Shown: positions 1 to 4,495 of the stretch, in pieces
Layout of the letters: every line of letters starts with the position of its first letter
How positions within the stretch are numbered: position 1 is the first letter of the stretch
NCBI GenBank assembly: GCA_045642225.1
Contig: JAZUIN010000094.1
Location: forward strand, 1-5,241
Source: RUG191 sp045642225
GTDB lineage: Bacteria; Bacillota; Clostridia; Lachnospirales; Lachnospiraceae
Direction of reading: 5' to 3'
Length of the DNA stretch: 5,241 nt
Position numbers and translations under genes: made by a program
The notes under the pieces: generated by a model
Told to the model about the DNA's origin: nothing
Seen by the model: only the letters and a program-made list of their open reading frames with translations
Database searches by the model: none

Positions 1-11
1 TGTATATTCTT

Positions 12-689
12 TTATCTATCATTAATTTTTCTCCAGTATGCTAAAATTTCATTATACCTGCCACGACGCCTTGCATAGGCAAGTAATTTCTTTTCATTCA
101 CTACATAAGATGCTGCTGCGTCTTGAATAAGCTCCTGTACTGTGTAACCATCAAAAAGTTCAATTAATAATTTGTCACATAACAAATCTACAAAAAGCTT
201 TTCTATTGTTAAATGGTTGTTTTTCGATATGGGCGCTCTATCCACCATTGTTCTTAATACGATTAAATCGTTTTTCTGATATCTGAAATACTCTTCCGTC
301 TTAGGGTTAACAAGCACCATTGTATTTTCATCCGATTCAGTAAGTGCATCATATATTGTATCCAGAAAATCCTTGGGCGTTTCTATAAAAATAGTATTTT
401 TTGCAATCAGCAAATTCAGCCATTCATTTAAGATACTGCTTTCCCATACAACAAGTTTTATTTCAGGGTATTGTGTTCTTAGATTATTCCTTATAGCTTC
501 AGCAGTGCTTCCAAGCTCATAATCATATACAGAGCCTACCTTTGCATATTGCTGTGCTCCAATACTTTGTAATCCATTATCCTTACAGTAATGAAATAAT
601 TTCCACTTCAAATCCGTATCGCTTATTTCTGCATTTTCTTTTCGTAATATCTCTGTGATTTCTTTTTCTGTAATGATTGTTTTTCCCAT
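12..689 (-). CDS. AbiEi-like antitoxin (type IV toxin-antitoxin style), 225 aa
   Basis: This is a complete gene starting at an ATG with a strong AAGGGGGT ribosome site just upstream. Residues about 6-50 look like a winged-helix DNA-binding domain (ITEKEITEILRKE, then LKWKLFHYCKDNGL and a short SIGAQQY wing). The C-terminal half carries the pattern typical of AbiEi antitoxins: RAPISKNNHLTIEKLFVDLL at 151-170, then YVVNEKKLLAYARRRGR at 195-211. In the AbiE family the antitoxin represses its own promoter and counters a nucleotidyltransferase toxin (AbiEii) encoded directly downstream. Here downstream is off the left edge, only 11 nt away, so the partner cannot be seen. A promoter and a large inverted repeat lie directly upstream, as expected for autoregulation. 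The assignment is by motif recognition; a stand-alone DUF-type relative of AbiEi (such as DUF6577) is the main alternative. Confidence 0.72.
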   Translation of the reverse strand: MGKTIITEKEITEILRKENAEISDTDLKWKLFHYCKDNGLQSIGAQQYAKVGSVYDYELGSTAEAIRNNLRTQYPEIKLVVWESSILNEWLNLLIAKNTIFIETPKDFLDTIYDALTESDENTMVLVNPKTEEYFRYQKNDLIVLRTMVDRAPISKNNHLTIEKLFVDLLCDKLLIELFDGYTVQELIQDAAASYVVNEKKLLAYARRRGRYNEILAYWRKINDR

Positions 690-705
690 GATACACCCCC
701 TTAAA
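690..705 (-). promoter_or_regulatory. Ribosome binding site of the AbiEi-like gene
   Basis: Read on the minus strand, TTTAAGGGGGTGTATC precedes the ATG at 689. The AAGGGGGT core is a strong Shine-Dalgarno match at normal spacing and fixes the start codon. Confidence 0.75.
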
Positions 706-728
706 GCAGGTACTCCATTTCGATTTTC

Positions 729-757
729 ATTATATCAAGAAGTTCAAATTAGCTCAA
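729..757 (-). promoter_or_regulatory. Sigma-A-type promoter for the AbiEi-like gene
   Basis: On the minus strand a perfect -10 box TATAAT (734-729) lies 17 bp downstream of a -35 box TTGAGC (757-752). The predicted start of transcription is near 722, giving a leader of about 33 nt before the ATG at 689. It is the clearest promoter in the window and sits downstream of a terminator, so the antitoxin gene is its own transcription unit. Confidence 0.75.
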
Positions 758-797
758 CGGAATTTGCCTATTTTTTGTTTTTTAGGCATTTTCCGTT
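756..797. promoter_or_regulatory. Large inverted repeat, probable operator touching the -35 box
   Basis: The arms AACGGAATTTGCCTA (756-770) and TAGGCATTTTCCGTT (783-797) are inverted copies matching at 13 of 15 positions, separated by a 12-bp A/T spacer. The inner arm overlaps the last two bases of the -35 box of the antitoxin promoter. AbiEi-type antitoxins bind inverted repeats at their own promoters, so an autoregulatory operator is the natural reading. The plus strand also ends in a T-run after the right arm, so a plus-strand terminator is possible, but no plus-strand gene leads into it. Confidence 0.6.
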
Positions 798-800
798 TTT

Positions 801-848
801 TAAATAAAAGCCATCCTATCATACTAAGTATTTAGCAGATAAGATGGC
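801..848 (-). terminator. Rho-independent terminator
   Basis: On the minus strand GCCATCTTATC (848-838) pairs with GATAGGATGGC (820-810). This is an 11-bp stem with one G-U pair and a 17-nt loop, followed by TTTTATTTA. It closes the transcription unit containing the CPBP, WYL-fragment and zinc-ribbon-fragment genes and separates it from the antitoxin promoter. Confidence 0.75.
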
Positions 849-1109
849 CTTATTCATATTTCCGGGATGGTCCATATTTCTATCGCACCAAAAGGTGTAT
901 ACGAGGTGTAGACTAATCATTAAATTGCTACAAAGCATTGATTTTACTGCCTTACCACGCCACTGTATGCAAAGTGCCGTGGTAAGCGTATGATTCGCCC
1001 AAAAGGCTTCCCTCATTGTTGGCTTAAATACCTCATGACATTCCGGACAGATGTATTTTACGTTTTTGAAATAATACCTACTTATTATTGTTCCCCACAA
1101 TGTAGCCAC
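819..1109 (-). pseudogene. Truncated zinc-ribbon protein fragment
   Basis: The open frame begins with sequence resembling a small clostridial zinc-ribbon protein: RYYFKNVKYICPECHEVFK, then REAFWANHT (roughly residues 11-41). One Cys-x2-Cys knuckle (CPEC) is present. The second knuckle expected after the Asn-His-Thr stretch, usually of the type Thr-Arg-x-Leu-Thr-Cys-Pro-x-Cys, is missing. The remaining 55 or so residues have no recognisable pattern, and a 36-bp palindrome (951-986) begins where the similarity ends. The apparent start is a GTG with no ribosome site, inside the end of the WYL fragment in another frame, so the native start seems lost. The last bases run into the terminator. Another short open stretch ends at about 857 in a different frame (IEIWTIPEI then stop), which may be another remnant. 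I see it as a broken gene; the family call comes from memory of similar proteins, not from a search. Confidence 0.5.
951..986. repeat. 36-bp hairpin-forming palindrome
   Basis: CTTACCACG (951-959) is perfectly complementary to CGTGGTAAG (978-986). Inside, CACT (961-964) pairs with AGTG (973-976) after a single C-C mismatch, leaving an 8-nt loop. This gives 13 paired positions. There is no T-run on either side, so it is not a standard terminator. It lies at the point where the zinc-ribbon similarity stops, so it may be the end of a small mobile element or a recombination scar. Confidence 0.6.
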
Positions 1110-1219
1110 AACTCTTCAAGTATCTGCGGCATGGTCAACGAATGCGTATCATCCGTTTTGCTGACCATGATATTTTTCAAATGATATAACTTGAATTTCT
1201 GATTTGTTCCTCTGGACAT
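1085..1219 (-). pseudogene. N-terminal fragment of a WYL/HTH transcriptional regulator
   Basis: An ATG at 1219 with a strong ribosome site (AAGGAG, 8-nt gap) opens a 44-codon frame. It begins MSRGTNQKFKLYHLKNIM and continues KTDDTHSLTMPQILEEL. That is the usual N-terminal pattern of clostridial WYL-domain regulators: a short basic start, the first helix, then Leu-Thr-Met-x-x-Ile-Leu-Glu-Leu of the winged helix. Full-length members are about 300 residues and continue into the recognition helix and a WYL ligand domain. Here the match stops at about residue 37, followed by WLHCGEQ and two stop codons, where the zinc-ribbon fragment begins in another frame. The gene starts 20 nt after the downstream CPBP protease gene, so it was probably the last gene of that operon. 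It is not expected to be functional, since the DNA-binding unit is incomplete. Confidence 0.72.
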
Positions 1220-1234
1220 AACGAAGACTCCTTC
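1220..1234 (-). promoter_or_regulatory. Ribosome binding site of the truncated WYL regulator
   Basis: GAAGGAGTCTTCGTT precedes the ATG at 1219, with AGGAG 8 nt from the start. Its good quality shows that the short frame is the real beginning of a gene later cut down. Confidence 0.65.
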
Positions 1235-1239
1235 ATCTG

Positions 1240-2196
1240 TTACGAATTTGACATCTCATTTCGTGAAAACTTCTTATCCCACAAAGCAATAATTTCCGCA
1301 CGTTTTGCAGGGCGTATGAGGTATATTCCGATAGCAGCAAGAACTATGCATACTGCCGTATCAACAAAGTTAATAAATGATAATTTTGCTATCATTACTC
1401 CGCGATCGCTCACCTGAGTCGAATCCATAAAGCAAATTGTATCCGTAATAAAATGCATTAACATCGGTATCAATATATTTCCGGACCTTAAATATACAGC
1501 ACAGAACAAAACTCCCATTAATCCTGCCGCCACTACCTGCATAATTGTTATAGGTATCGAGGCACCGACAATAATATTCGAAGCATGTATAAGTCCAAAT
1601 GTAATTGCCGAAAATGCAACAACAACGGGGATTTTTTTCTCATCACGCCACTGTCTCATAAAACAGGATCCCGGAATAAGTCTGAATATTATTTCTTCGC
1701 ATACGCCGGCCATAAGAGCATTGCTTATGGTCTCAATGTTCGGGGCGGCAAATTCTCCACATGCAAACGTCTGAATAAATATATATACCCAATAGATTGC
1801 CATAAATGTAGCAAGTCTGAATCCTAAAGCGTTATTCCCGCCCTTGAAATTACCGATATACTCCGGCTTATATCTTTTTGCATGGCAGGCAAGATAAATA
1901 ATTCCTCCGGCAACAGCGCCCAAAGACATCGGTATTCCAAAAAACTTGAAAAGCGCACCACCGACACCTCCGCACAATGCTTCAATAAACACATAACTCC
2001 ACACAATATGCAACAGTACATATACTACAGGGTGTTTTTCAAGAAGTGCGTGTTTATTTTTCTTTTCTTTCCTGCTCTTCTTTTCTGTAGCCGCTTCCGA
2101 GCTAAATGGTACGGTTTCCTCGGTAACTTTTTCTGTTCCTGCTACGTCAGGACTTGCCTGCATAGTATCATTTCCCTTAATGTTCTCTTCCGACAC
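1240..2196 (-). CDS. CPBP family intramembrane metalloprotease, 318 aa
   Basis: This is a multi-pass membrane protein of the CPBP (CAAX protease and bacteriocin-processing, or Abi) family. Members include eukaryotic Rce1 and bacterial bacteriocin-immunity proteins. Three family motifs are intact: EEIIFR (Glu167, Glu168, Arg172), FGLIH (Phe200, His204) and HFITD (His248, Asp252). These supply the catalytic Glu and metal-site residues within the membrane. Residues 1-55 are a hydrophilic tail, first acidic and Ser/Thr-rich, then a Lys/Arg/Glu cluster (EKKSRKEKKNKHALLEKH), predicted cytoplasmic. About eight hydrophobic segments follow between 57 and 295. The start is GTG, chosen because AGGAGAG lies 8 nt upstream; the next ATG (codon 12) has no such site. 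It is the second of two tandem CPBP genes, with a truncated regulator 20 nt downstream. The substrate is unknown; immunity or peptide maturation is possible, but no bacteriocin gene is visible. Confidence 0.88.
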   Translation of the reverse strand: MSEENIKGNDTMQASPDVAGTEKVTEETVPFSSEAATEKKSRKEKKNKHALLEKHPVVYVLLHIVWSYVFIEALCGGVGGALFKFFGIPMSLGAVAGGIIYLACHAKRYKPEYIGNFKGGNNALGFRLATFMAIYWVYIFIQTFACGEFAAPNIETISNALMAGVCEEIIFRLIPGSCFMRQWRDEKKIPVVVAFSAITFGLIHASNIIVGASIPITIMQVVAAGLMGVLFCAVYLRSGNILIPMLMHFITDTICFMDSTQVSDRGVMIAKLSFINFVDTAVCIVLAAIGIYLIRPAKRAEIIALWDKKFSRNEMSNS

Positions 2197-2211
2197 AATT
2201 TTTACTCTCCT
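2197..2211 (-). promoter_or_regulatory. Ribosome binding site fixing a GTG start
   Basis: AGGAGAG (2211-2205) stands 8 nt before the GTG at 2196. It decides the unusual start codon of the downstream CPBP gene. An in-frame TAA of a Lys-rich open stretch beginning near the 20-bp repeat overlaps this site. Confidence 0.65.
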
Positions 2212-2301
2212 TTTATTTTTGTATTTTGCATTTCTTTCTTTTGTTTCGTACTTTTTGTTTTGTTCTTTTTATTATGTATTTTCTCTTTTACTATTCCTTG
2301 G
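2197..2301 (-). other. A-rich leader between the two CPBP genes
   Basis: On the minus strand this stretch is almost entirely A with scattered G, C and T, and has no hairpin or clear promoter. One frame stays open from the 20-bp repeat to a TAA at 2202-2204. It reads NGASFNNQGIVKEKIHN and then a Lys/Asn/Thr-rich run. Its first part resembles the start of the nucleoside hydrolase fragment (NGASFNNDEKIKEKIEN), so the leader may be a decayed copy of that coding sequence. The A-richness would also keep the ribosome site of the next gene unstructured. Confidence 0.4.
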
Positions 2302-2321
2302 TTGTTGAACGATGCACCATT
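2302..2321. repeat. 20-bp direct repeat, copy 1
   Basis: On the minus strand this reads AATGGTGCATCGTTCAACAA, and it begins one base after the stop codon of the upstream CPBP gene (2323-2325). An identical copy in the same orientation is at 3463-3482. An exact 20-mer repeated in 5 kb is far beyond chance. Confidence 0.9.
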
Positions 2322-2322
2322 C

Positions 2323-3162
2323 CTAAGCTTCACTTTTTTCTATAACTGCCGCATCGGCCTTGAAAAAAGGAATTGCAAGGACAATTGAAACAACAATCAA
2401 TACCGCATTAAAAATCCAGAAAGTGCCCTCACCCGGATTCGATTTAAAGAAATCTGCCTGAATCGAAGCTGCGAAGTTATTAGCCATATGCGCCAATATC
2501 GCTGCCCACAATGATCTGGTCTTGGCATAAACAAAACCGAATGCAAAACCCGAAACCGTTGCCGTAATGAACTGGGAAACATTTCCGTGAATTAGGCCAA
2601 AAAGTGCTGCGGTAATAATGACAGCCCAAATATTGTTTATCCGTCCCATCAGTCTGTTTTGAATACATCCGCGTAACAGTATTTCTTCAGCCAGTCCTGC
2701 TGAAACAACAGACACTACAATCTGCAGTAACAACCCTGCCGACATTAATTTGTCAACAGAAGCATCGGTTTGAATAAGTCCTGTACAGTACTTAATTGTA
2801 TCCACAATCACCCCGATAACCCCTGAAAAAGCCAGGCAAAAAAACACACCCGAAATACACTGTATTATTGTCATCTTCCTGACTACCTTCGGACAGTACT
2901 TTTTCTCCCTTCGCATAAAGAAAAGCCACAGAACCACAGCTGCCAGAAAATTACCAATACCTAATAAAATCATAGTCGTGTTTTCCGATGTATCCGCATT
3001 TTTGTCAATTGCGTGCATCACTATAGGTAAAATCGTCTGACAGGCGAAAAAAATAGCAACCAGCACCCCCATACCAAGAATAATCATAAAAGGATTACGT
3101 TTAGGGTAGTTATAAAACTCCTTCTGCTCAAAAATCTCCCAATTCTTTTTTAGTAAGTTCAT
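2323..3162 (-). CDS. CPBP family intramembrane metalloprotease, 279 aa
   Basis: This is the second complete CPBP (CAAX/Abi) protease. Its motifs are EEILLRG (Glu159, Glu160, Arg164), FGLIH (Phe188, His192) and HMANN (His225, Asn229), all canonical. Hydrophobic segments lie at about 25-49, 62-83, 98-124, 140-158, 177-213, 216-232 and 247-267. A short charged N-terminal stretch (MNLLKKNWEIFEQKEFYNYPKRNP) precedes the first. It lacks the long hydrophilic tail of its neighbour, and the two align only around the motifs, so they are old paralogues or independent acquisitions. The ATG is preceded by a double AGGAGGAGG ribosome site, suggesting strong translation. A possible promoter lies just upstream. 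Preceding DNA is the end of a broken nucleoside hydrolase gene. Role unknown: these proteases often act in self-immunity to bacteriocins or in processing of membrane-anchored peptides. Confidence 0.9.
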   Translation of the reverse strand: MNLLKKNWEIFEQKEFYNYPKRNPFMIILGMGVLVAIFFACQTILPIVMHAIDKNADTSENTTMILLGIGNFLAAVVLWLFFMRREKKYCPKVVRKMTIIQCISGVFFCLAFSGVIGVIVDTIKYCTGLIQTDASVDKLMSAGLLLQIVVSVVSAGLAEEILLRGCIQNRLMGRINNIWAVIITAALFGLIHGNVSQFITATVSGFAFGFVYAKTRSLWAAILAHMANNFAASIQADFFKSNPGEGTFWIFNAVLIVVSIVLAIPFFKADAAVIEKSEA

Positions 3163-3177
3163 GCTTACCTCCTCCTT
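3163..3177 (-). promoter_or_regulatory. Strong double ribosome binding site of the 279-aa CPBP gene
   Basis: AAGGAGGAGG offers two overlapping GGAGG matches, with gaps of 5 and 8 nt to the ATG at 3162. It confirms the start and implies efficient translation. Confidence 0.75.
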
Positions 3178-3186
3178 CTCATTTTA

Positions 3187-3216
3187 ATTATTACATAAGC
3201 TCATCTGAGATTTCAA
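3187..3216 (-). promoter_or_regulatory. Possible promoter for the CPBP pair
   Basis: On the minus strand TTGAAA (3216-3211) and AATAAT (3192-3187) are separated by 18 bp, each one mismatch from consensus. Transcription would begin near 3180, leaving a very short leader with the ribosome site close to the 5' end. The -35 overlaps the last codons of the nucleoside hydrolase remnant. A match of this quality can occur by chance in A/T-rich DNA. Confidence 0.35.
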
Positions 3217-3482
3217 AGAAAAAATTCCAAAAATTTATCTCTGTCAACCGGCAACACAACATCAGCTTTATATGTGCCCTCCGGCTGCAAGCCTTCTGCC
3301 CAACTTAAGGTCAATCCAAAGCTCGGTCCCTTGTGGGGTTCCACATACACATAACGTGTTTCTATATCTTTACATATCTTAGGGCTTAGTATATATGCGG
3401 CAGTTATCGGGTCCCAGCAATACAATAACCCATTTTCTATCTTTTCCTTGATTTTCTCATCATTGTTGAACGATGCACCATT
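3213..3482 (-). pseudogene. C-terminal fragment of an inosine/uridine-type nucleoside hydrolase
   Basis: The frame is open for 89 codons to a TGA at 3213-3215. It shows the end of the ribonucleoside hydrolase fold: YCWDPITAAYILSP (the Asp of the family's H-D-P-L calcium-binding motif, with Trp in the His position), then RYVYVEPHKGPSFGLTLSW and KADVVLPVDRDKFLEFF. Full enzymes are about 300-320 residues and begin with an Asp-rich D-x-D-x-x-x-D-D motif. None of that is present, because at 3482 the sequence switches abruptly to an RlmD-like fragment that ends in a stop in the same frame. No good start codon or ribosome site exists, so this is a broken gene. Intact relatives cleave the N-glycosidic bond of purine or pyrimidine nucleosides for salvage. 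Its first seven codons are the 20-bp direct repeat. Confidence 0.68.
3463..3482. repeat. 20-bp direct repeat, copy 2
   Basis: This is identical to 2302-2321 and in the same orientation. It lies precisely at the junction between the nucleoside hydrolase fragment and the RlmD-like fragment. It reads Asn-Gly-Ala-Ser-Phe-Asn-Asn in the frame of the hydrolase fragment. Confidence 0.9.
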
Positions 3483-3491
3483 TTGGGTGGG

Positions 3492-3610
3492 TCATTCAAG
3501 AGTGGCCTTACTTTCAGCGCTAGTCAAATCCATCTCATCCATATCCAGCTTCACGCTCACATGATGTTTTGCCTCACGAAGTTTGGGCAAAAGACAACCG
3601 TTTCATGGGT
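3492..3610 (-). pseudogene. Degenerate C-terminal piece resembling RlmD-type 23S rRNA methyltransferase
   Basis: Read on the minus strand, one frame gives THETVV (3610-3593). The frame one base away gives LLPKLREAKHH, then VSVKLDMDEMDLTSAES and KAT before a stop at 3492-3494. In many clostridial RlmD (uracil-1939 C5-methyltransferase, TrmA/RumA family) proteins the C-terminus reads H-V-E-T-V-V-L-L, followed by a variable linker and a tail containing exactly this kind of KLDMDEMD..ESKATY segment. Restoring one base between 3588 and 3592 would rejoin the frames. The V of HVETVV also seems lost. Only the extreme C-terminus is present, with the rest of the methyltransferase absent. Such tails are often seen at the edges of mobile elements, but that is memory, not a search result. 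Confidence 0.55.
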
Positions 3611-3809
3611 ACTCTTCCACGTGGTTTCCCACGCAAATGTCCATTATAGATACAGTTCCATATTTTGCATCAAGGTACTTCCCTGTTCTAGATGTTACAC
3701 CCTCAATCATCTTAAGAATATAAACTGATAATTCGTCTTTATACATATTATCTATTACTAATTCATCAATGTTAAACTCTGCCTCAATATCTTCTAAGTA
3801 CTCCTTCTC
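3603..3809 (-). pseudogene. Unrecognised 68-codon open fragment
   Basis: A frame without stops runs from just after a TAG (3812-3810) to a TGA at 3605-3603. It begins EKEYLEDIEAEFNIDELVID and includes YKDELSVYILKMIEGVTSRT, GKYLDAKYGTVSIMD and ICVGNHVEEYP. The composition is that of a real acidic soluble protein, with long gap-free coding character. It has no start codon or ribosome site near its beginning and abuts a RhuM-like fragment on one side and an RlmD-like one on the other. I do not recognise the family. It is probably an internal or C-terminal remnant of a gene that has lost its beginning. Confidence 0.45.
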
Positions 3810-3972
3810 CTATTTGTTTCATACGATTATGATTAACAGCATACCCATTGATTATATAATCTTTCAAAACGCTATTCGCCCATTTTCTAAATTTGACACC
3901 TCTTACAGATTTAACTCTGTATCCGACAGAAATAATCATATCCAGGTTATAGTGTTCCCTAATATCAATCAA
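3784..3972 (-). pseudogene. RhuM-family protein fragment
   Basis: The frame contains EHYNLDMIISVGYRVKSVRG, then VKFRKWANSVLKDYIINGYA and VNHNRMKQIGE. This is the signature core of RhuM (virulence RhuM family): Tyr-Asn-Leu-Asp-x-Ile-Ile, Gly-Tyr-Arg-Val, Phe-Arg-x-Trp-Ala, Leu-x-x-Tyr. Full RhuM proteins are about 300-350 residues. Here the N-terminal 80 or so residues before the core and the C-terminal half after it are both missing. The sequence before EHYNLDM (about 3952) does not look like RhuM, and the match ends near 3803. RhuM genes are common cargo of mobile islands and restriction-modification loci. The fragment is surely non-functional. Confidence 0.7.
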
Positions 3973-4023
3973 TATTACAAAAAATCTTCCTTTTATCCTT
4001 ACATAGCAAGATATCAGTCCATC
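3973..4023. other. Short spacer between GNAT gene and RhuM fragment
   Basis: I see no hairpin with a T-run, promoter or ribosome site in these 51 bases. The upstream operon therefore has no visible terminator, and transcription may read into the remnant zone. Confidence 0.4.
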
Positions 4024-4494
4024 TCATACCCTTTTACTTCCTCCTGCCCCTACATTTTTTTCGTAGTATATCTCATCTCGGTTTCTTGAAACTTCCTTAT
4101 ACCCGAATTTTTCATATAAATGCTGGTTACCAATACTGAAAATCGGTGTACATAGTCTCCATTTTTCAATGTCGGGATACATTTTCTCTGTCATGCACAA
4201 TACTTTATATCCGAATCCTCTACCCTGGTAAATCGGATCAATAACAAAATCATCAAAATTCATGCATCTATCCCCATGTCGGGTAAGAAAAAAGGCACCA
4301 ATTATTTTGTTTCCCAGTAGTACCTTGTATGCTATACAATTTTCAATAATTGATATTTCAGATTCAACACTGTCATATCCGGGCGGTCCACCATCTCTTC
4401 CCAAATATGTATTTATCTCCTTGTTGAAGGCTAATGTTTTAATCCGGGTAATCTCGCTTGCATCTTCAAGATGCGCCCTCATTATTTCAACCAT
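4024..4494 (-). CDS. GNAT family N-acetyltransferase, 156 aa
   Basis: This is a complete single-domain GNAT acetyltransferase, which would move an acetyl group from acetyl-CoA to an amine. The acetyl-CoA pyrophosphate loop is QGRGFG (Gln90 to Gly95), after the strand DDFVIDPIY. The C-terminal motif NQHLYEKFGY (123-132) with Tyr127 is the usual CoA-facing helix. A distinctive LGRDGGPPGYDSVESEI stretch lies at 31-47, in the acceptor-side loop. The ATG at 4494 is 1 nt past the TAA of the HAD gene (TAA-T-ATG), with GGGAG 5 nt upstream, so translation is probably coupled. The last residues (GAGGSKRV) continue past the fold, so the natural C-terminus may have been altered by the adjoining junction. 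Substrate unknown; its tight pairing with a HAD phosphatase suggests a small-molecule rather than ribosomal-protein target. Confidence 0.88.
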   Translation of the reverse strand: MVEIMRAHLEDASEITRIKTLAFNKEINTYLGRDGGPPGYDSVESEISIIENCIAYKVLLGNKIIGAFFLTRHGDRCMNFDDFVIDPIYQGRGFGYKVLCMTEKMYPDIEKWRLCTPIFSIGNQHLYEKFGYKEVSRNRDEIYYEKNVGAGGSKRV

Positions 4495-4495
4495 A

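Noticed and set aside
756..797. Inverted repeat read as a plus-strand terminator
   Set aside because: A T-run follows the right arm, but no plus-strand gene leads into it. The position against the minus-strand -35 box favours an operator.
1882..2388. 168-codon plus-strand open frame
   Set aside because: It lies over the two CPBP genes and their A-rich leader. Its Phe/Cys-rich composition is the antisense of A-rich sequence, and no ribosome site is present.
2302..3482. CRISPR-like reading of the 20-bp repeat
   Set aside because: There are only two copies, spaced 1161 bp apart with genes between them, so it is not an array.
3567..3592. 7-bp inverted repeat TTTTGCC / GGCAAAA
   Set aside because: It lies within the RlmD-like coding remnant, is short with a 12-nt loop, and has no T-run. 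Chance is a sufficient explanation.
3620..3633. Small hairpin CGTGG-TTTC-CCACG
   Set aside because: A 5-bp stem alone is too weak to call. It could be coding sequence of the unknown fragment.
3769..4089. 106-codon plus-strand open frame
   Set aside because: It is antisense to the RhuM fragment and the end of the GNAT gene, with a Ser/Tyr/Phe-rich translation and no ribosome site.
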